33,163 nt of DNA from Ochrovirga pacifica (GCF_000220525.1 NZ_AFPK01000049.1:1-33163); one strand, 5' to 3'. Shown: positions 1-9,238, counted from the stretch's first letter. The notes: generated by a model not told the origin, from the sequence alone. Translations and numbers: made by a program.

Positions 1-26
1 AAGTCCACATTATGTGGACTTTTTTT
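1..26. terminator. Intrinsic terminator-like hairpin beyond trxA
   Basis: Bases 1-9 and 13-21 are perfect reverse complements around a 3-base loop, followed by a T run on the plus strand. It lies just beyond the trxA stop codon, so it may end trxA, or a plus-strand gene left of the window, or both. The window edge hides the minus-strand tail. Confidence 0.7.
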
Positions 27-44
27 ATGTTTTGGCTTTAAAAA

Positions 45-365
45 TTAGCTTAACAAAGCGTTTATCTTACCAGCATATACATCCTTAGGAGCTACTCCTA
101 CTTGTTTGTCTACTTGTTCACCTCCTTTGAAGACCAAGACAGTTGGAATGTTACGGATACCAAACTTAGCAGCAAATTCAGGATTGCTATCTACATCTAC
201 TTTTCCAATTACTGCTTTTCCATCAAACTCTTCAGACAACTCTTCTATAATAGGAGCTACCATTCTACAAGGCCCACACCATGCAGCCCAAAAATCAACC
301 AACACTGGTTTATCTGATTTTAAAACAACTTCTTCAAATGTTGCATCTGTTATTTCTAATGCCAT
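45..365 (-). CDS. trxA: Thioredoxin
   Basis: This is a 106-residue classical thioredoxin, the cytoplasmic thiol-disulfide reductant that is recycled by thioredoxin reductase. The redox motif WCGPC is at residues 29-33, after a conserved VDFWA strand, and the cis-proline segment (NIPTVLVF) follows at about residue 73. The length matches the family and there is no signal peptide. The gene is 133 bases downstream of the second methionine synthase gene on the same strand and has its own -7-like box, so it is probably a separate transcription unit. A hairpin terminator follows the stop codon. Identification is secure; which thioredoxin paralogue this is cannot be told from the sequence. Confidence 0.97.
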   Translation of the reverse strand: MALEITDATFEEVVLKSDKPVLVDFWAAWCGPCRMVAPIIEELSEEFDGKAVIGKVDVDSNPEFAAKFGIRNIPTVLVFKGGEQVDKQVGVAPKDVYAGKINALLS

Positions 366-406
366 AATTTATATTTTTTAGATTACTAATATCATTAATT
401 TCACTA

Positions 407-414
407 CAAATGTA
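407..414 (-). promoter_or_regulatory. Putative -7 box for trxA
   Basis: The minus strand reads TACATTTG, matching the Bacteroidota -7 consensus TAnnTTTG, about 42 bases before the trxA start. The nearest TTG upstream leaves a 24-base spacer, longer than usual, so only the -7 element is convincing. Confidence 0.45.
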
Positions 415-498
415 GTCAAATAAATCGCTTAAAACTTTCAAACAAAATCACTTTTATTTATTCAACTATTTAGATTGTTTATGCAATAAAGCAACAAA

Positions 499-3195
499 TT
501 ATTCCTCTGCCAAGTTAGGGCTTAGCCAGCGTTCTGCCTCTTCTTTTGTCAAACCTCTTCTATCTGCAAAGTCGTGTACTTGTTCTTTGGTAATTTTACC
601 TAGTCCGAAATAACGAGCATCCTTGTGTGCAAAATAATGTCCTGACACAGAAGCTGTAGGAAACATGGCCAAGCTATCTGTTAGTTCTACACCTATGTGT
701 TCTTTTACTTTTAGTAGCTCCCACAATTGTATTTTTTCGGTATGGTCTGGACAAGATGGATACCCAGAAGCAGGACGTATTCCTTGGTATTTTTCTTTGA
801 TTAAGTCTTCATTGTCTAGTTTTTCATCAGAAGCATAGCCCCAGTCTTGTTTACGTATTTTGTTGTGTAAATATTCAGCAAAAGCTTCTGCAAACCTATC
901 GGCCAAAGCCTTGACCAAAATACTATTGTAATCGTCTAAATTGTTTTTGTATTCTTCGGCTTTTTCTTCAACACCAAAACCTGCAGTTACACAAAATCCT
1001 CCTATGTAGTCTTGTACTCCAGAGTTTTTGGGAGCAATATAATCTGCCAAAGCAATATTAGGTTTACCTGCGGCTTTTTTTGATTGCTGACGAAGAGTCA
1101 ACATGGTCTGTATTATAGTAGTTCTATTTTGGTCTTTGTAAATTTCAATATCATCATCGTTTACTGTATTGGCAGGAAACAAACCATAGACAGCTTTGGC
1201 TGTAAACCATTTTTCTTTGATGATCGTGTCTAGCATAATTTGAGCATCTTTATAGAGTTCTGTTGCTTGAGTTCCTACAACTTTGTCTTCTAAAATAGCT
1301 GGAAATTTACCATGTAGTTCCCAAGATTGAAAAAATGGAGTCCAATCAAAATAAGGTAATAAATCTTCTAGAGGCATATTGTCAATTACCTGAACTCCCA
1401 ATTGGTTGGGAATGTATGTAGTGGTTTGATTAAATTCCAAGGCATATTTATTTGCTCTTGCATCTGCCAACGGTAAGTAGACTTTTTTCTTTGCACGATT
1501 CAAAAATCCTTCGCGAACCTTGTCGTATTCAGCATAAGTATCTTTTCTAAACTTTTCGGCTAAGGTCAAATCTTCACTTATCAATGTGCTGGTTACAGGC
1601 ACAGAACGCGAAGCATCCAACACATGCACCACACCTCCATCGTATTCTGGTGCTATTTTTACTGCTGTATGTGCTTTAGAGGTGGTTGCTCCTCCTATCA
1701 ATAACGGAATGGTAAAATTCAAACGTTTCATTTCTTTGGCAATGTGTACCATTTCATCCAAGGATGGTGTTATCAACCCACTTAAACCAATCACATCTAC
1801 TTTTTCGTCAATAGCGGTTTGCAATATTTTTTCTGGGGGTACCATCACGCCTAAATCTACAATTTCGTAATTGTTACATGCGAGAACCACACCAACAATA
1901 TTTTTTCCAATATCATGAACATCTCCTTTTACAGTTGCTAATAGTACTTTTCCTTGCGATTGTGCTGCATCGTCTTTGGCTTCTTCTATAAAAGGCATTA
2001 AATATGCCACTGCTTTTTTCATGACACGTGCCGATTTTACCACTTGGGGTAAAAACATTTTTCCTTCTCCAAACAAATCTCCTACCACACCCATTCCAAT
2101 CATCAAATGGCCTTCTATAACTTCTAAAGGTTTGGCAACTTCTTGACGAGCTTGTTCTACGTCTTCTACAATAAACTTATCAATTCCCTTTACTAGCCCA
2201 TGGGTAATACGATCTTGCAAAGGCATGTTTCTCCATTCTAAGTTTTCTACCTTAGCTTTTCCTGTTCCTTTTACGGTTTCGGCAAAGTCTAACAAGCTTT
2301 CTGTAGCATCGTCTCTACGGTCTAGAATTACATCTTCTACATGTTCTAGAAGGTCTTTTGGGATGTCATCATACACCTCTAACATGGCAGGATTTACAAT
2401 TCCCATATTCATCCCTTTTTGTATAGCATGGTATAAAAACACAGAGTGCATAGCTTCTCTTACCACGTTATTTCCACGAAAAGAAAAAGAAACATTACTT
2501 ACTCCACCACTAACACTTGCGTTGGTCAAGTGGGTACGTACCCAGTGAGTTGCTTCTATAAAATCGATGGCATTTCTTCGGTGTTCTTCCATTCCCGTAG
2601 CTACTGGGAAAATATTTAAATCAAAAATAATGTCTTCAGAAGGAAAATTACATTCGTCTACCATAATACGGTAAGAACGCTCTGCTATTTCTATTCTACG
2701 TTGGTAGTTGTCTGCTTGTCCTACTTCATCAAAGGCCATTACAATAACGGCAGCACCGTACATTTTTAGTTTTCGTACCTGCTCCTTAAACTTTTCTTCT
2801 CCTTCTTTTAACGAGATTGAATTTACCACACTTTTTCCTTGCACTACTTGCAGTCCTGCTTCGATAATCTCCCATTTAGAAGAATCAATCATCATAGGAA
2901 CTCGTGCAATTTCGGGTTCGGCCATCATCAAGTTTAAAAACTTAACCATAGCTTCTTTACCGTCAATAAGACCATCGTCCATATTAACGTCAATAATTTG
3001 TGCACCACCTTCTACTTGATGACGTGCAATTTCCAAAGCCTCATCAAATTGTTCTTCTTTTATTAAACGTAAAAACTTACGAGATCCTGCTACATTGGTA
3101 CGCTCTCCTACATTGATAAAATTCATATCAGGTCCTAGAATTAAGGGTTCTAGACCAGATAATTTCATGTATTTTGTTTGGTTTATTTGACTCAT
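499..3195 (-). CDS. metH: Methionine synthase, pterin/B12/activation domains (split MetH, C-terminal part)
   Basis: This 898-residue protein carries everything in cobalamin-dependent methionine synthase except the homocysteine domain. The methyltetrahydrofolate-binding (pterin) domain starts with [14 protein letters not shown] near residue 27. The cobalamin cap and Rossmann modules carry DVHDIGK, with the lower axial ligand His427, and [13 protein letters not shown]. The C-terminal SAM-dependent reactivation domain has [12 protein letters not shown]. The enzyme transfers a methyl group from methyltetrahydrofolate through cob(I)alamin to homocysteine. The missing domain is encoded by the gene just upstream, 73 bases away on the same strand, so the two products should assemble into one enzyme. 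This split is, to my knowledge, common in flavobacteria. The start codon is ATG and no lesion is visible. Confidence 0.95.
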   Translation of the reverse strand: MSQINQTKYMKLSGLEPLILGPDMNFINVGERTNVAGSRKFLRLIKEEQFDEALEIARHQVEGGAQIIDVNMDDGLIDGKEAMVKFLNLMMAEPEIARVPMMIDSSKWEIIEAGLQVVQGKSVVNSISLKEGEEKFKEQVRKLKMYGAAVIVMAFDEVGQADNYQRRIEIAERSYRIMVDECNFPSEDIIFDLNIFPVATGMEEHRRNAIDFIEATHWVRTHLTNASVSGGVSNVSFSFRGNNVVREAMHSVFLYHAIQKGMNMGIVNPAMLEVYDDIPKDLLEHVEDVILDRRDDATESLLDFAETVKGTGKAKVENLEWRNMPLQDRITHGLVKGIDKFIVEDVEQARQEVAKPLEVIEGHLMIGMGVVGDLFGEGKMFLPQVVKSARVMKKAVAYLMPFIEEAKDDAAQSQGKVLLATVKGDVHDIGKNIVGVVLACNNYEIVDLGVMVPPEKILQTAIDEKVDVIGLSGLITPSLDEMVHIAKEMKRLNFTIPLLIGGATTSKAHTAVKIAPEYDGGVVHVLDASRSVPVTSTLISEDLTLAEKFRKDTYAEYDKVREGFLNRAKKKVYLPLADARANKYALEFNQTTTYIPNQLGVQVIDNMPLEDLLPYFDWTPFFQSWELHGKFPAILEDKVVGTQATELYKDAQIMLDTIIKEKWFTAKAVYGLFPANTVNDDDIEIYKDQNRTTIIQTMLTLRQQSKKAAGKPNIALADYIAPKNSGVQDYIGGFCVTAGFGVEEKAEEYKNNLDDYNSILVKALADRFAEAFAEYLHNKIRKQDWGYASDEKLDNEDLIKEKYQGIRPASGYPSCPDHTEKIQLWELLKVKEHIGVELTDSLAMFPTASVSGHYFAHKDARYFGLGKITKEQVHDFADRRGLTKEEAERWLSPNLAEE

Positions 3196-3206
3196 TTCTT
3201 TCGTTT

Positions 3207-3240
3207 AGTATTGAGTACTTAGTACAAAGTACAAAGACTC
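3207..3240. repeat. Short AGTAC/CAAAG-rich direct repeats between the metH halves
   Basis: The spacer between the two methionine synthase genes contains GAGTACTTAGTACAAAGTAC followed by AAAG, that is three AGTAC units and two ACAAAG units within about 25 bases. It resembles the low-complexity intergenic repeats scattered in flavobacterial genomes. No function can be assigned. Confidence 0.5.
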
Positions 3241-3268
3241 ACAATATATACTGGCTACTAACTACTCT

Positions 3269-4279
3269 TTACCTTGTGCTAAGTTGCTCTGCAACTTGTC
3301 TTCTTTCTGCTTTCTCTGCAATCTCTGCAATAGCTTTTATATGTGCTGGGGTTGTACCACAACATCCTCCAATGATATTGATAAGCCCTTTGTCTAGATA
3401 ATTTTGAATTTGTGCAGCCATTTGTTCGGGAGTTTCATCGTACTCTCCAAAAGCATTAGGCAGTCCTGCGTTGGGGTGTGCCGATACTGCAAATTGAGTT
3501 TGTGCTGCTACTGTTTCTAAGTGCGGTTGCAAAGCATCTGCACCTAGTGCACAGTTAAATCCTACAGATAACAAAGGTAAATGTGAAACTGAAATTAAAA
3601 ATGCATCTGCAGTTTGTCCCGAAAGCGTTCTTCCCGAAGCATCGGTAATGGTTCCACTTACCATAATAGGAATGTCTAAGCCTTTTTCTTCGTTTACTTC
3701 TTGTATTGCAAACAAAGCGGCTTTTGCGTTTAGCGTATCAAAAATAGTTTCTACTAACAATACATCTACACCACCGTCTATTAATGCTTCTGCTTGTTGT
3801 TTGTAAGCAATGCGTAGCTCATCAAAAGTTACGGCTCTGTATCCTGGATCGTTTACATCTGGAGACATACTTAACGTTCGGTTGGTAGGTCCCATAGCTC
3901 CGGCTACAAAACGAGGTTTGTGTGGTTCTTTTGCAGTAAATTGATCTGCTACTTCTTTGGCAATTTTTGCCGATTGGTAGTTTAGTTGATATACTGCTTC
4001 TTCCATTTCATAATCTGCCATAGCTATGGTGGTTCCAGAAAACGTATTGGTTTCTGCTATGTCTGCACCCGCCTCAAAATATTTTGCGTGTATGTCTTTA
4101 ATAGCCTGTGGTTGGGTTATCGATAACATATCGTTGTTTCCTTTTACAGGAACTTTCCAATCTTTAAACTGCTCTCCTCTGTAATCTTCTTCAGAAAACT
4201 TGTATTGCTGAATCATGGTTCCCATGGCTCCATCCAATACTAAAATTCGCTTTTTTATTTCTTCTCTAATATCTGCCAT
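3269..4279 (-). CDS. Homocysteine S-methyltransferase domain (split MetH, N-terminal part)
   Basis: This 336-residue protein corresponds to the N-terminal module of methionine synthase, the (beta/alpha)8 barrel that binds homocysteine through zinc. The expected zinc ligands are present: Cys243 in GFNCALGA and Cys306/Cys307 in GGCCGTT. The N-terminal segment (LDGAMGTMIQQY) and the ETNTF motif are also typical. It precedes the gene for the remaining domains, and both genes are intact. The split therefore looks like a fixed arrangement and not a frameshift. Expression of the two as one operon is likely because no terminator lies between them. I looked for a SAM or cobalamin riboswitch upstream and saw none. 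Confidence 0.94.
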   Translation of the reverse strand: MADIREEIKKRILVLDGAMGTMIQQYKFSEEDYRGEQFKDWKVPVKGNNDMLSITQPQAIKDIHAKYFEAGADIAETNTFSGTTIAMADYEMEEAVYQLNYQSAKIAKEVADQFTAKEPHKPRFVAGAMGPTNRTLSMSPDVNDPGYRAVTFDELRIAYKQQAEALIDGGVDVLLVETIFDTLNAKAALFAIQEVNEEKGLDIPIMVSGTITDASGRTLSGQTADAFLISVSHLPLLSVGFNCALGADALQPHLETVAAQTQFAVSAHPNAGLPNAFGEYDETPEQMAAQIQNYLDKGLINIIGGCCGTTPAHIKAIAEIAEKAERRQVAEQLSTR

Positions 4280-4338
4280 ATGCTTTGTTTGGCTATGTGG
4301 TCGGAATTGCTGGAAATTCTTACCTTTAATTCGATTTG

Positions 4339-4346
4339 CAAAGATA
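4339..4346 (-). promoter_or_regulatory. Putative -7 box for the metH operon
   Basis: The minus strand reads TATCTTTG, a match to TAnnTTTG, about 60 bases before the ATG of the homocysteine methyltransferase gene. No TTG lies at the expected -33 spacing. Confidence 0.5.
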
Positions 4347-4445
4347 GGTTTTTTATTTTGTTATTGTAGGGCTAATCAACTTTGTAGACTTTACTTTAAA
4401 TGCTTTTTAATTAAGACAATGTTTAATGATCTGAGATGAAATTTG

Positions 4446-4476
4446 TTGTCTGTTTGACTACTTTTTGATAAGTTTG
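4446..4476 (+). promoter_or_regulatory. Bacteroidota sigma-A type promoter for the SRPBCC gene
   Basis: TTG at 4446-4448, a 20-base spacer and TAAGTTTG at 4469-4476 match the TTG-N(17-23)-TAnnTTTG promoter. Transcription should begin near 4482, about 15 bases before the ATG at 4498. This argues against the in-frame TTG at 4465, which lies inside the promoter, as the start codon. Confidence 0.6.
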
Positions 4477-4497
4477 AGTACAACTGAAAATAAAATC

Positions 4498-4905
4498 ATG
4501 GAAAAAATAAGCATAGAAGTAAAAGTAAACGCATCTCTACAAAAAGTATGGGAATTCTGGACTTTACCCAAACATATTGTTCATTGGAACTATGCCTCTG
4601 AAGATTGGCATTGCCCCAAAGCAGAAAACGATTTGCAAATAGGAGGGGAGTTTTTGTATCGTATGGAAGCAAAAAACGAATCGATGGGCTTCGATTTAAA
4701 GGGAACTTACCTCAATATTATTCCAAACGAAAAAATTGTATACAAAATGGAAGATGATAGAATGGTTGAAAATTGGTTTAAAAAAGTAGATCAGGGTGTG
4801 TTGGTCACTACTATTTTTGATGCTGATTTAGAGAATCCTGCAGAAATGCAAAAACAAGGTTGGCAAGCAATTTTAGACCACTTTAAACAATATGTAGAAA
4901 AATAG
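4498..4905 (+). CDS. SRPBCC / AHSA1-like domain protein
   Basis: This is a 135-residue single-domain protein of the START/Bet v1 (SRPBCC) superfamily, in the AHSA1 group. It shows the usual N-terminal strand followed by a helix (VNASLQKVWEFWTLPKHI), then HWNYASEDWHCPKAEND, GGEF, the GTYLNIIPNEKIVY strand pair and a C-terminal helix (GWQAILDHFKQYVE). These proteins have a deep hydrophobic pocket; most bacterial members have no known ligand. ATG 4498 is chosen over the upstream TTG because homologues begin with MEKI-type sequence and because the promoter overlaps the longer form. The gene stands alone between its own promoter and a terminator. Confidence 0.88.
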   Translation: MEKISIEVKVNASLQKVWEFWTLPKHIVHWNYASEDWHCPKAENDLQIGGEFLYRMEAKNESMGFDLKGTYLNIIPNEKIVYKMEDDRMVENWFKKVDQGVLVTTIFDADLENPAEMQKQGWQAILDHFKQYVEK

Positions 4906-4980
4906 AATTTGTTAGCAAGCTGTTTTATAAAAATAAGAACACCAATCAAACGGAAACTACATAATTTTACTATAAATAAA

Positions 4981-5019
4981 GAAAAAAAGGATGAAGCATA
5001 TATGTTTCTTCCTTTTTTC
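4981..5019 (+). terminator. Intrinsic terminator after the SRPBCC gene
   Basis: An A-rich arm (4981-4991) pairs with a T-rich arm (5010-5019), giving an AAAAAAGGA / TCCTTTTTT stem closed by an AT-rich loop. It sits about 75 bases after the stop codon and would work in either direction. Confidence 0.6.
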
Positions 5020-5051
5020 GTATACAACCCTGCAAAAGTCAAATATTTTAT

Positions 5052-7475
5052 ATGCAAAGACGTAAACATAGTATTACTATAAAAGTTGTATTAGGGTATT
5101 TAACCTTAGGACTGTTAGCTTCCGTAGCCGGAATTGCTATTTTTTCAGAAATAAAAACATTTACCAGTTTGCAAAAACAAGATTTAGGCGAACAGAGTAA
5201 AGTGGTAGAAATAGGTAGTTTAATTGCTGATATTTACGAAAATGAAAGTTTTTCTAGAGTTGCTATACAGTCTAAATTATGGGATGATTTTAAAACTTAT
5301 GAAGAAGAAAATCAACAACTATTGTTAAAAATAGACTCTATTAAAAATACTGTAGATGACTCTTTTGAAGCATTGATTTTAGATAGTATTCAGCTAGTTT
5401 TGTCCGATAAAGGAGAAAGTGTAAAGAGTTTAAGAAGTATTCAAAGAAACGATCCTTCCAAAGCATCTATACAACTAGCAATTCAGAAGTTAAGTGCAAT
5501 AGATTCAATTTTTGGTAAAATTTGGGCTTCAGATTTTTCTAAAGATTTGCAAACTTTAGATCAAGAACCACAGCAAAACATAGAGGGGTATTTGCAAATG
5601 TTAGAAAAATACAAACCCAAAGGTTCTATAGATGCTAAAGAACAAAAAAAGCTAGACTCATTATTAACAGTATCTAAATCTAAGCTGAAAGATGCACAAA
5701 AAGCAATAGAAAAACAAAGGTTAAGCTCTTTGGTAAAAGAACGAGAATTGATAGAGAATGACAGGGTGATTTCAAGAAAATTAAGAGAATTTTTAAACCT
5801 TTTAGAAACCTCTATTTTACAACATTCTTATCGTATCAATAGTCAAAGGCAAGATGCTATTCAACACAGTAAAGACATTATTGTTGTCTCTGTAGCTATT
5901 GGTTTTGGAATTATTGTTGTTTTCTCTTTGATTTTTTTAAACGATTTTTGGAAAAATCAACGTTATAGAAAGCAGTTAGAAGAGGCCAATAAAACCACCT
6001 CTAGTCTGTTAAAAAGCAGAGAGCAAATTATATCGATGGTTAGCCACGATTTAAGAACTCCTCTAAACACTATAAAAGGATATAGTGAGTTGTTAAACCA
6101 ACCTAACAATTACAATAAGATAGCGTATTACAATACACATATACAAAGTGCAGCAACTTATATGGGACAGTTGGTAAATGATTTGTTGGAGTTTTCTAGA
6201 GTAGAAAAAAACAATATTTCTATCAATTCCGTTCCTTTTGATTTGAAAAAGTTGATTGAAGAAATACAAAAAGATACAGAAAGGTTATTGTTAAATAAGC
6301 CCGTTTCTATCCAAACTAGTATTCATATAAGTCTTTCTAACTTTATTGTTTCCGATCCGTTTAGAGTAAAACAGATTTTGTACAACTTAGTCATCAATGC
6401 AACCAAATTTACGGAACAGGGAAGTATTGGTATTCATTGTTATTTAAAGCAGGAAAAAAACTTGTGTATTGCGGTAAAAGATACAGGGATTGGAATTGCC
6501 CAAGAAGAACAAGAGCAGGTGTTTAGTGCATTTAGTCAGGTTGATGTAGATACCGAAATTAAAAATCAAGGTTTTGGGTTGGGTTTAACCATTTCTAAAC
6601 GAATAGCAGAGTTGCTGGGAGGAACCATTACTTTGGAAAGTGAGTTGGGAAAAGGAAGTACCTTTACGCTAATAATCCCTGTAACTTTTTCTAAAAAAGT
6701 AGAGAATGCATCAACCCCAAAAGCAATTCCTTTTTACCATAAAAAAATAGTTGTGGTAGAAGACGATCCATCAATGAGATTGTTATTAAAAGAAATGTTG
6801 TCCTCTTATGGAATAGAAGTACGTTTGTTTGAGGATGGAAAAAAAGCGTTAAAAAAACTGACAGATTTAGAATACGATTTGTTGCTTACAGACATTCAGT
6901 TGCCCAAAATGAATGGAATTCGTTTGATGGAATTAGTCAAACAACATAAAAATTATAAAAATCAGCCCATTGTTGCCATGACGGGGAGGACTAATTTTTC
7001 TAAATCGGATTATCAGGAAATTGGCTTTGATGAGGTTTTAGTAAAGCCCTTTGGTGTTGCTGTGTTAGAGACGTTGTTACAACGTTTTTTTAAAGGAGCT
7101 ATAGAGACAGAAAATGCATCAGGAAAAGATGAACATTCTTCTCAGAAAAAAGATTTTAATTTAGAAAGTATCAAAGCTTTTTTGGGAGATAATAAAGCAG
7201 CATTGCAAAGTACATTAATGCTGTTTTTAGAAGATACCCAAAAAAACAAACAAGAGTTGTTAACGGCCTACAATGAAAAAAATCTAGAAACATTAAGAAC
7301 TGTTGGTCATAAAATGTTGAGTATGTTCCGACAGTTAGAAGCAGTACATGTTGTTCCGTATTTAGAAGTTTTAGAAACTATTGAAAATTTAAACTCAATA
7401 GATTTTCAGGAATTTGTAAAGGAATTAGATCATTTTATCAATCAATTTAGTAAGTATTTAGCTAAGTCCGTATGA
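5052..7475 (+). CDS. Hybrid sensor histidine kinase (HisKA-HATPase-REC-HPt)
   Basis: This is an 807-residue membrane sensor kinase. An N-terminal membrane segment (about 8-28) and a second at about 276-296 enclose a roughly 245-residue extracytoplasmic, helix-rich sensor region. The phosphorylated histidine is His332 in MVSHDLRTPLN. The ATPase domain shows the N box (NLVINATKF), G1 (DTGIGI) and G2 (GFGLGL). A receiver domain follows, with acidic pair Asp571/Asp572, phosphoacceptor Asp614 (LTDIQLPKMNG) and VKPFG. An HPt domain has His753 (VGHKML). All parts of an internal phosphorelay are therefore present. Its 3' end overlaps by 18 bases the 3' end of the convergent sigma-54 regulator gene, the obvious candidate partner. 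The stimulus is unknown. Confidence 0.93.
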   Translation: MQRRKHSITIKVVLGYLTLGLLASVAGIAIFSEIKTFTSLQKQDLGEQSKVVEIGSLIADIYENESFSRVAIQSKLWDDFKTYEEENQQLLLKIDSIKNTVDDSFEALILDSIQLVLSDKGESVKSLRSIQRNDPSKASIQLAIQKLSAIDSIFGKIWASDFSKDLQTLDQEPQQNIEGYLQMLEKYKPKGSIDAKEQKKLDSLLTVSKSKLKDAQKAIEKQRLSSLVKERELIENDRVISRKLREFLNLLETSILQHSYRINSQRQDAIQHSKDIIVVSVAIGFGIIVVFSLIFLNDFWKNQRYRKQLEEANKTTSSLLKSREQIISMVSHDLRTPLNTIKGYSELLNQPNNYNKIAYYNTHIQSAATYMGQLVNDLLEFSRVEKNNISINSVPFDLKKLIEEIQKDTERLLLNKPVSIQTSIHISLSNFIVSDPFRVKQILYNLVINATKFTEQGSIGIHCYLKQEKNLCIAVKDTGIGIAQEEQEQVFSAFSQVDVDTEIKNQGFGLGLTISKRIAELLGGTITLESELGKGSTFTLIIPVTFSKKVENASTPKAIPFYHKKIVVVEDDPSMRLLLKEMLSSYGIEVRLFEDGKKALKKLTDLEYDLLLTDIQLPKMNGIRLMELVKQHKNYKNQPIVAMTGRTNFSKSDYQEIGFDEVLVKPFGVAVLETLLQRFFKGAIETENASGKDEHSSQKKDFNLESIKAFLGDNKAALQSTLMLFLEDTQKNKQELLTAYNEKNLETLRTVGHKMLSMFRQLEAVHVVPYLEVLETIENLNSIDFQEFVKELDHFINQFSKYLAKSV

Positions 7476-8807
7476 TTTCATTTTGTTGTACAATGTTTTG
7501 CGAGTAATATTTAGCAACTTAGCGGCTTTGGTTCTATTGTTGTTTACTTCTTTTAACGCATTAATAATGAGTTCTTTTTCATTTTCTTTTGTTGAAAATT
7601 TTTGCTGAATAGAACTTTCCTTTGCTGGTGTTGATAGGAGTTCTTGAGGCAGAGCCTGTACAGGGATTAAATCTTCTGTGGTTAGCAAAGTGGCACGTTT
7701 TATAACGTTAGACAATTCTCTTAAATTACCAGGCCATGTATAGTTAAAAAAAACTGAAAGCACTTCTTTAGAAAAACCTTCCACATTTTTGTTAAGAAGC
7801 TGGTTGGCTTTGTTCAAGAAAAAATCTGCATAGAGAACTAGGTCATCATTACGTTCTTTTAAGCTAGGAACTTTAATAGAAAATTCATTTAGCCTATGGT
7901 ACAAATCTTCTCTAAAATCTCCTTCTTCAACGGCTTGTAACAAATCTTCGTTAGTTGCCGTAATAAGTCGAATATCAACATGAATTTCGTTGCTACTACC
8001 AATAGGTTTTACTTTTCGTTCTTGCAAAGCACGTAAAAGTTGTATTTGGTTTTCATAGGATAAGTTTCCAACTTCATCTAAAAATAAAGTTCCCCCGTTG
8101 GCTGCTTCAAAATGACCAATTTTATCTGTTACTGCTCCTGTAAAAGAACCTTTTTTATGTCCAAAAAACTCACTAGAAGCAATTTCTTTAGGAATAGCAC
8201 CACAATCTACTGCAACAAAGGGCTGGTCTTTACGATTGCTTTTTAGATGAATACTTTTTGCAACGACTTCTTTTCCTGTTCCGCTTTCTCCTGTAATCAG
8301 CACAGACATGTGCGTAGGGGCTACTAGGTTAATGTATTCGTATAAGGTTTTGGATGCTGGGCTAATTCCTTCAATAAATTCAGATTTACCATTGGTTGCC
8401 TTTTTGTTAGGTGGAGTAATGGTTGTTTTTTCTTTGATTGTATCGTCTTTTTGATGCAGTGCATTAGAGATAACTTCTAGAACTTCGTTAGGATTAAAAG
8501 GTTTAGAAATATAATCAAAAGCTCCTTGTTTCATTGCTTGTACTGCTGTAGATACCTCTGCATAGCTTGTCATTAAAACAACGGGAAAATGATGACTTCC
8601 TTTTTTTACTTGTTTTAATAACGAAATTCCATCACCATCAGGCAAACGAAGATCTGTAAAAACCAAATGATACTTGTTTTCATTAATCAATTTGGTAGCA
8701 CTTTGTATGTTGTAACTTACATCTACTTGGTATTGGTGCCTCTCTAAAAAGTTTTGTAACATTTTAGAAAAAGCCACATCATCTTCGATAAGTAAAATTT
8801 TTTTCAT
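7458..8807 (-). CDS. Sigma-54-dependent response regulator (NtrC family)
   Basis: This 449-residue protein has receiver, AAA+ and Fis-type DNA-binding domains. The receiver phosphoacceptor is Asp52 (FTDLRLPDGDG). Walker A is GESGTGKE at 173-180. The sigma-54 contact loop reads GSFTGA at 220-225, where GAFTGA is usual. Walker B is GGTLFLDE, and the C-terminal helix-turn-helix covers about 410-449 (NNRTKAAKLLNITRKT). It should activate RpoN-dependent promoters when phosphorylated, probably by the convergent hybrid kinase. The start is ATG 8807: a longer form from TTG 8831 would begin inside the -7 box. I found no clear -24/-12 site near the neighbouring genes, so its targets are not visible here. 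Confidence 0.93.
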   Translation of the reverse strand: MKKILLIEDDVAFSKMLQNFLERHQYQVDVSYNIQSATKLINENKYHLVFTDLRLPDGDGISLLKQVKKGSHHFPVVLMTSYAEVSTAVQAMKQGAFDYISKPFNPNEVLEVISNALHQKDDTIKEKTTITPPNKKATNGKSEFIEGISPASKTLYEYINLVAPTHMSVLITGESGTGKEVVAKSIHLKSNRKDQPFVAVDCGAIPKEIASSEFFGHKKGSFTGAVTDKIGHFEAANGGTLFLDEVGNLSYENQIQLLRALQERKVKPIGSSNEIHVDIRLITATNEDLLQAVEEGDFREDLYHRLNEFSIKVPSLKERNDDLVLYADFFLNKANQLLNKNVEGFSKEVLSVFFNYTWPGNLRELSNVIKRATLLTTEDLIPVQALPQELLSTPAKESSIQQKFSTKENEKELIINALKEVNNNRTKAAKLLNITRKTLYNKMKSYGLS

Positions 8808-8828
8808 GGACACAAGGGGTTGTTTGTA

Positions 8829-8836
8829 CAAAAATA
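8829..8836 (-). promoter_or_regulatory. Putative -7 box of the sigma-54 regulator gene
   Basis: The minus strand reads TATTTTTG (TAnnTTTG), about 22 bases before ATG 8807, which gives a leader of roughly 16 bases. No -33 TTG lies at normal spacing. Confidence 0.5.
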
Positions 8837-8860
8837 GCTAGCAATGTGAGTTTAAAAAAA

Positions 8861-8898
8861 TATAAAAGGACGTTTTGTAAAAAAAACGTCCTTTTATA
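8861..8898 (-). terminator. Strong intrinsic terminator after the PepSY-like pair
   Basis: A perfect 16-base inverted repeat (8861-8876 and 8883-8898) with a 6-base loop is followed on the minus strand by seven T residues. It ends transcription of the small secreted-protein genes and separates them from the regulator gene downstream. Confidence 0.88.
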
Positions 8899-8935
8899 GA
8901 ATTTTTAGAATGTCAAAAACTTAGGAATAAAATTC

Positions 8936-9238
8936 TTATTTGCTTTCTACCCAGTTTCCTTCTTTGTCAGCGTATACTGTTTTTTCAGCACCGTCTACAG
9001 AAAGGTCTAATTGATAGATTTCGTTTTCGTTAACGTATGCTTTGCTGATGGTTGCATTTGGAAAATCTTTTTTCACAGCTTCGGTTACAGCAGCAGGCAA
9101 TTTATCTACAGCAATTTCTGTAAATTCGTTGTTTACTACAATTTCCAACGTTGAGTTTTGATTAGGAGTTAAAGGACTTGCAAAAGTTGTTGCTACTCCA
9201 CTTGCTAAAATTGCTACTGTTAAAACTAATTTTTTCAT
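8936..9238 (-). CDS. Small secreted PepSY-like protein, copy 2
   Basis: This is a 100-residue protein with a clear Sec signal peptide (about residues 1-20, cleavage near TFAS). The mature domain (IAVDKLPAAVTEAVKKDFP ... ISKAYV) continues through YQLDLSVDG and TVYADKEGNW. This pattern fits the PepSY-like (BLIP-like, DUF2874-type) periplasmic domains common in Bacteroidota. No enzymatic residues or cysteines are present, so a small binding or inhibitory role is plausible but unproven. It is 97% identical to the copy immediately upstream (three residue differences) and ends at a strong terminator. The pair is probably co-transcribed from upstream of copy 1. Confidence 0.85.
   Translation of the reverse strand: MKKLVLTVAILASGVATTFASPLTPNQNSTLEIVVNNEFTEIAVDKLPAAVTEAVKKDFPNATISKAYVNENEIYQLDLSVDGAEKTVYADKEGNWVESK

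Noticed and set aside
1586..1870. Antisense reading frames within metH (also at 2225-2548 and 2708-3019)
   Set aside because: Their codons mirror a strongly conserved gene on the other strand, with no family resemblance, promoter or operon context.
4280..4497. Possible SAM or cobalamin riboswitch upstream of the metH genes
   Set aside because: I looked for the conserved SAM-I core and the B12-box sequence and saw neither. Only a -7-like element is present.
5052..8807. A sigma-54 -24/-12 promoter near the regulator for the PepSY-like pair
   Set aside because: I searched both strands upstream of 9238 and 9595 for TGGC-N8-TTGC and found no acceptable match.
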